This document shows positions 60,680-64,000 of a stretch of 64,000 bases of DNA, one piece after another. The notes beneath the pieces are model-generated. The model was not told the origin of the DNA and made no database searches. It saw only the letters and a list, made by a program, of their open reading frames with translations. The translations under genes were made by a program, and so were the position numbers. Where the stretch lies: assembly GCF_001433855.1 (NCBI RefSeq), contig NZ_AZCP01000004.1, forward strand, positions 330,718 through 394,717. Reading direction: 5' to 3'. Source of the DNA: Levilactobacillus brevis ATCC 14869 = DSM 20054. GTDB lineage: Bacteria > Bacillota > Bacilli > Lactobacillales > Lactobacillaceae. Position 1 is the first letter of the stretch; every line of letters begins with the position of its first letter.

Positions 60680-62047
60680 ATGACAGACAACGTTTCAGCA
60701 AAGTCGGTACAAGGCGACTTGACAAACGGACCGTCATTGGCGGAGATTAATGGGTCAGTACGGGTTCCTAAGGAGAAAGGGTTCGTTCGTAACTTATTAG
60801 CTTTTTCGGGGCCGGGGGCCCTCGTCGCCGTTGGTTATATGGATCCGGGGAATTGGGTGACGTCGATTGGTGGTGGCGCCCAATATGGTTACTTACTTAT
60901 GTCCGTGATCTTAATGTCGAGTTTAATTGCGATGCTGCTACAATACATGGCGGCTAAACTGGGCATTGTGACGCAGATGGATTTGGCCCAAGCAACCCGG
61001 GCGCATACGGGGAAGCGGATTGGCGCGGTGCTATGGGTCATGACGGAGTTGGCCATTATGGCAACGGATATCGCTGAGGTTATTGGGGGAGCGATTGCCT
61101 TAAAACTTTTGTTTGGTGTCCCCCTGATTTTAGGGGTATCGCTAACGGTTTTAGATGTTTTATTACTATTGTTATTAACCAAATTAGGCTTTCGAAAGAT
61201 TGAAGCGATTGTCCTGTGCTTGATTTTGGTAATTCTGGTGGTCTTCGCATATGAGGTCGTCATCGCCCAACCTAATATGGGGCAAGCAGTAGCGAGCTTT
61301 GTGCCGCAAGCAGAGATTATGCGGCCGGGACAGTTGACGATGGCATTGGGAATTGTTGGGGCAACAGTTATGCCGCACAATTTATACCTGCACTCATCTA
61401 TTGCGCAGACGCGAAAGTTTGATCGGCAGGACCCAGCCGAAATGGCCCGGGCAGTTAAATTCACAGCGTGGGATTCGAATATTCAGCTATTTGGTGCTTT
61501 TATTATCAATTGTTTACTTCTATTGTTAGGAGCGGCGATGTTTTTCGGCAAAGATGCTGGTGCACTGGGAACATTTGGCCAGCTCTATGATGCGCTGCAA
61601 GACAATCGACTGGCGGGAGCAGTGGCCTCACCCGTATTATCGACGCTCTTTGCAGTTGCTTTACTTGCCTCTGGGCAGAATTCAACGATTACGGGAACCT
61701 TGACGGGACAGGTAATCATGGAAGGGTTTATCAATATGCGATTACCCATTTGGGTTCGGCGCCTAGTGACCCGGTTGATTTCTGTCGCCCCCGTCATTAT
61801 TGTGACCATCTTGTATGGTGGTAGTGAGCAGGCGCTAGATCGGCTGTTGGTCAACTCACAGGTTTTCCTGTCCATTGCGTTGCCGTTTTCAATGATTCCA
61901 TTGACGATTTTCACATCATCAAAGCGGATTATGGGTGCTCGGTGGGTTAATCGGTGGTGGGTAACCACGTTGGCTTGGGGCTGTACGGCTATCTTGACGG
62001 TATTAAATATTCAGATTGTTTGGGCGACGATGACGACGCTCTTTTGA
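60680..62047 (+). CDS. mntH: MntH, NRAMP-type Mn2+/H+ symporter
   Basis: 455-residue eleven-helix metal transporter. The metal-binding helices are clear: [11 protein letters not shown] in TM1 (about 53-63) and [13 protein letters not shown] in TM6. It imports Mn(II), on which lactobacilli rely heavily for oxygen tolerance. A ribosome-like AGGGG lies 11 bases before the ATG, somewhat distant. It is divergent from a small membrane protein across a gap with a perfect inverted repeat. Confidence 0.94.
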   Translation: MTDNVSAKSVQGDLTNGPSLAEINGSVRVPKEKGFVRNLLAFSGPGALVAVGYMDPGNWVTSIGGGAQYGYLLMSVILMSSLIAMLLQYMAAKLGIVTQMDLAQATRAHTGKRIGAVLWVMTELAIMATDIAEVIGGAIALKLLFGVPLILGVSLTVLDVLLLLLLTKLGFRKIEAIVLCLILVILVVFAYEVVIAQPNMGQAVASFVPQAEIMRPGQLTMALGIVGATVMPHNLYLHSSIAQTRKFDRQDPAEMARAVKFTAWDSNIQLFGAFIINCLLLLLGAAMFFGKDAGALGTFGQLYDALQDNRLAGAVASPVLSTLFAVALLASGQNSTITGTLTGQVIMEGFINMRLPIWVRRLVTRLISVAPVIIVTILYGGSEQALDRLLVNSQVFLSIALPFSMIPLTIFTSSKRIMGARWVNRWWVTTLAWGCTAILTVLNIQIVWATMTTLF

Positions 62048-62057
62048 TAATGGTGTA

Positions 62058-62086
62058 TTGACTTTTACACAGGACCCCGGTATCAT
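62058..62086 (+). promoter_or_regulatory. Promoter of the tyrS T-box transcript
   Basis: TTGACT (62058-62063) and TATCAT (62081-62086), spacer 17. Confidence 0.65.
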
Positions 62087-62092
62087 CGAGTG

Positions 62093-62314
62093 CATAAGCA
62101 AAGAAGCAGTTCAGTAGTGGTGGCGGCTCCGGTTGAGAGATTTGACGGTGCTGGGAGTCAAAACGTCCGTGACCATGAATTACCCTGTGGAGCGGCCGAG
62201 GTATCGGCGGGTCATTCCGTTAACAATGACGAGCGGTTGTCAATCGACAACAACTTGGGTGGTAACGCGGATTTCAATTCGTCCCTGATGGTTTTAACCA
62301 TTGGGGACTTTTTT
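62093..62314 (+). promoter_or_regulatory. T-box riboswitch, tyrosine type
   Basis: Leader of about 220 bases before tyrS. The T-box sequence TGGGTGGTAACGCGG (62256-62270) pairs with the uncharged tRNA end. Stem I contains the GAGAG-type motif (about 62133) and a candidate specifier TAC (62181-62183, within GAATTACC). A terminator GTCCC..ATGGTT / AACCAT..GGGAC with six T closes it (62281-62314). Uncharged tRNA-Tyr should permit read-through. Confidence 0.92.
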
Positions 62315-62343
62315 ATTGGAGAAATAATTAGGAGGACGAGCGT

Positions 62344-63603
62344 ATGTCAATTATTGATGAGTTAAAGTGGCGAGGTGCGATTAATCAGCAGACTGATGAA
62401 GCTGGGTTGGCCGAATTGGTCGATGAGAAGTCAGTGGGGCTCTATGCAGGAATTGATCCTACGGGAGATTCTATGCATATTGGACACTTGATTCCTTTCA
62501 TGATTTTGAAACGATTCCAGCTAGCAGGACACCGGCCACATATTTTAATCGGTGGGGCAACTGGGTCAATTGGGGACCCTTCTGGTAAGAAGGCCGAACG
62601 GGTTTTACAAACAATGGATCAGGTGCATCATAATGAAGCGTGCTTGACGAAGCAAATGGAACATCTCTTTGGTCAAGACGGTTCCTTTAAGATTGTTAAC
62701 AACTACGACTGGCTGTCTAAAGTTTCCTTATTAGATTTTCTTCGTGATTATGGGAAGCTCTTTAACGTCAATAACATGTTAAACAAAGAAGTCGTGGCCT
62801 CTCGATTGGAAGTTGGGATTTCTTACACTGAATTCACGTACCAAATTCTGCAATCCATTGATTTTCTACATCTATATGAAGCAGAAGATGTACAACTCCA
62901 AATTGGGGGTGCCGATCAATGGGGAAATATCACGGCCGGAATTGATTTGATCCATAAGCAAAAGGGTGCGGATGCTAAGGCTTATGGGTTAACGATTCCA
63001 TTATTGTTGAAAGCTGATGGCACGAAGTTTGGTAAGTCGGAAGGCGGTAATATTTGGTTAGATCCCGAAAAGACATCACCTTACGAATTCTACCAATTCT
63101 GGATTAATACGGATGATCGGGATGTTATCAAGTTCTTGAAGTACTTTACGTTCTTAGATCAAGATGAGATTAAACAATTGGCAGATGCTGTAGCTACCCA
63201 TCCAGAAAAACGGGAAGCTCAAATTCGGTTAGCTGAAGAAGTTACGGCGTTCGTTCATGGGAAAGAGGCCGTGGTGGAGGCCCAGCATATCACGAAGGCC
63301 TTATTCTCCGGGGATGTTGCGGCGTTAACGGCGAGCGAAATTGAACAAGGCTTCAAGAAGATGCCAGCAGTAACGGTTAGTCCAGCCAAGAAGAATATTG
63401 TGGAATGGTTGGTGGATGATACCCAGATTGAATCTTCACGGCGTCAAGCACGGGAAGATTTAACCAATGGTGCTATCCGGATTAACGGCGAAAAGGTAAC
63501 TGATACGGATGCTGAAATTGACCCGGCTAGTGCTTTTGATGGTAAGTTTGTCATTGTTCGGCGCGGGAAGAAGCGGTATTTCTTGGCTCGCGTAGTGGGT
63601 TAA
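62344..63603 (+). CDS. tyrS: Tyrosyl-tRNA synthetase
   Basis: 419-residue class I aminoacyl-tRNA synthetase. The HIGH motif is HIGHL (about 46-50) with GIDPTGDSMHIG, the tyrosine site includes GGADQWGN, and the KMSKS-equivalent is KFGKS. The C-terminal S4-like RNA-binding domain begins at about 352 (SSRRQAREDLTNGAIRING). AGGAGG precedes the ATG. Controlled by the T-box just upstream and ended by a strong terminator. Confidence 0.97.
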   Translation: MSIIDELKWRGAINQQTDEAGLAELVDEKSVGLYAGIDPTGDSMHIGHLIPFMILKRFQLAGHRPHILIGGATGSIGDPSGKKAERVLQTMDQVHHNEACLTKQMEHLFGQDGSFKIVNNYDWLSKVSLLDFLRDYGKLFNVNNMLNKEVVASRLEVGISYTEFTYQILQSIDFLHLYEAEDVQLQIGGADQWGNITAGIDLIHKQKGADAKAYGLTIPLLLKADGTKFGKSEGGNIWLDPEKTSPYEFYQFWINTDDRDVIKFLKYFTFLDQDEIKQLADAVATHPEKREAQIRLAEEVTAFVHGKEAVVEAQHITKALFSGDVAALTASEIEQGFKKMPAVTVSPAKKNIVEWLVDDTQIESSRRQAREDLTNGAIRINGEKVTDTDAEIDPASAFDGKFVIVRRGKKRYFLARVVG

Positions 63604-63617
63604 ATAGGATTTTAGGA

Positions 63618-63652
63618 AGCACGAACGTTCATTGCGAATGTTCGTGCTTTTT
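63618..63652 (+). terminator. Terminator of tyrS
   Basis: AGCACGAAC(g)TTC / GAA(t)GTTCGTGCT followed by T-run. Confidence 0.9.
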
Positions 63653-64000
63653 GTTGGAAAAAGTAAAACCGAACGGTTATAATTTAAGAGTCAGGGAACA
63701 CACGGCCTCCGGGTAACTATTCAACGGCTTTCAGGTAAATGATATGTCTTTGAAAAAAGATGCAATTATTTTCATATTTTAGTTGACGTGTCGGTGCTCA
63801 CTTGGTATAGTTATATACGTTGTCACGACGAGTAACCAACTAGACCAATTCGAAAGATTGAAATTAGTTGTTGACAAGTAAGACAACGATATGATATATT
63901 AATTAAGCTGTCGCATTGAGATAGCGAATCAACGAGAAACGTTGTTAAATCAAATTTCTTGTTGACATCAAATCAGCAACATGATATGATGATTAAGTTG
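63653..64000 (+). promoter_or_regulatory. Tandem strong promoters, probable rRNA operon control region
   Basis: No gene. Three sigma-A promoters point right: TTGACG/TATAGT (63783 and 63806, spacer 17), TTGACA/TATATT (63871 and 63895, spacer 18) and TTGACA/TATGAT (63962 and 63985, spacer 17). The last two share TTGTTGACA and a TGATAT..ATTAAG segment, so they look duplicated. Tandem near-consensus promoters of this form usually precede rrn operons. The 16S gene itself would start outside the window. Confidence 0.65.

Noticed and set aside
60889..61464. 191-codon frame antisense to mntH
   Set aside because: Low-complexity shadow of the NRAMP coding sequence; no start signal.
62090..62365. 91-codon open frame upstream of tyrS
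   Set aside because: It lies inside the T-box leader and its terminator and has no ribosome binding site.
1..64000. CRISPR arrays, insertion sequences, prophage or integrase genes
   Set aside because: I found no regularly spaced repeats, transposase, integrase or phage structural genes on either strand.

Overview
The window reads as chromosomal DNA from a low-to-mid GC lactic acid bacterium of the Lactobacillaceae (Levilactobacillus/Lactiplantibacillus-like). The basis is the gene content: a CitI-type cit operon with a malic-enzyme-family decarboxylase, a T-box tyrS, a PyrR attenuator, an LPQTD cell-wall protein, YtrA-type GntR regulators and strong AGGAGG ribosome binding sites. I cannot fix the species from sequence alone. 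I saw no insertion sequence, prophage, CRISPR array, rRNA or intact tRNA gene.

Layout. 1-5 kb: a GH43 beta-xylosidase (3' end cut by the window), an AraC regulator, an SDR oxidoreductase and an NmrA-like reductase followed by an Rrf2 regulator. 5-8.6 kb: a GT2/glycerophosphotransferase fusion for a wall polymer, with an unrecognised, possibly GT-like partner. 8.6-16.6 kb: HxlR regulator with MFS exporter, an aldo/keto reductase, a BceAB-like ABC exporter with a YtrA-type GntR regulator, a HesB-like protein and an LPXTG adhesin. 16.7-22 kb: a metal-handling block (P1B ATPase, TVP38-type membrane protein, multicopper oxidase, ArsR sensor and CadD exporter). 22-29.4 kb: YeiH exporter and LysR regulator, MFS exporter, a candidate structured RNA, AraC regulator, ABC-F protein and an alpha/beta hydrolase.

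29.4-38.1 kb is a complete citrate lyase locus. Divergent citI faces citM (oxaloacetate decarboxylase), an AEC-family permease and citCDEFXG. CitF/CitE/CitD form the lyase, CitG and CitX make and attach its prosthetic group, CitC acetylates it, and CitM turns oxaloacetate into pyruvate. citC has no ATG, GTG or TTG near its ribosome binding site and appears to start at AUC.

38-54 kb: DMT transporter, nucleoside hydrolase, membrane-anchored arylsulfate sulfotransferase, B3/B4-domain and DUF975 proteins, a second GntR/ABC system with its operator visible, a CdaR/GntP/glycerate kinase unit, a CPA1 antiporter and the YdbS/YdbT pair. 54-64 kb: a PyrR-controlled nucleoside deoxyribosyltransferase and cytosine permease, an Mga-like regulator, DUF2252 protein, MarR regulator, MntH and T-box tyrS. 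The last 200 bases carry tandem strong promoters of the kind that precede rRNA operons, whose genes would lie beyond the window.
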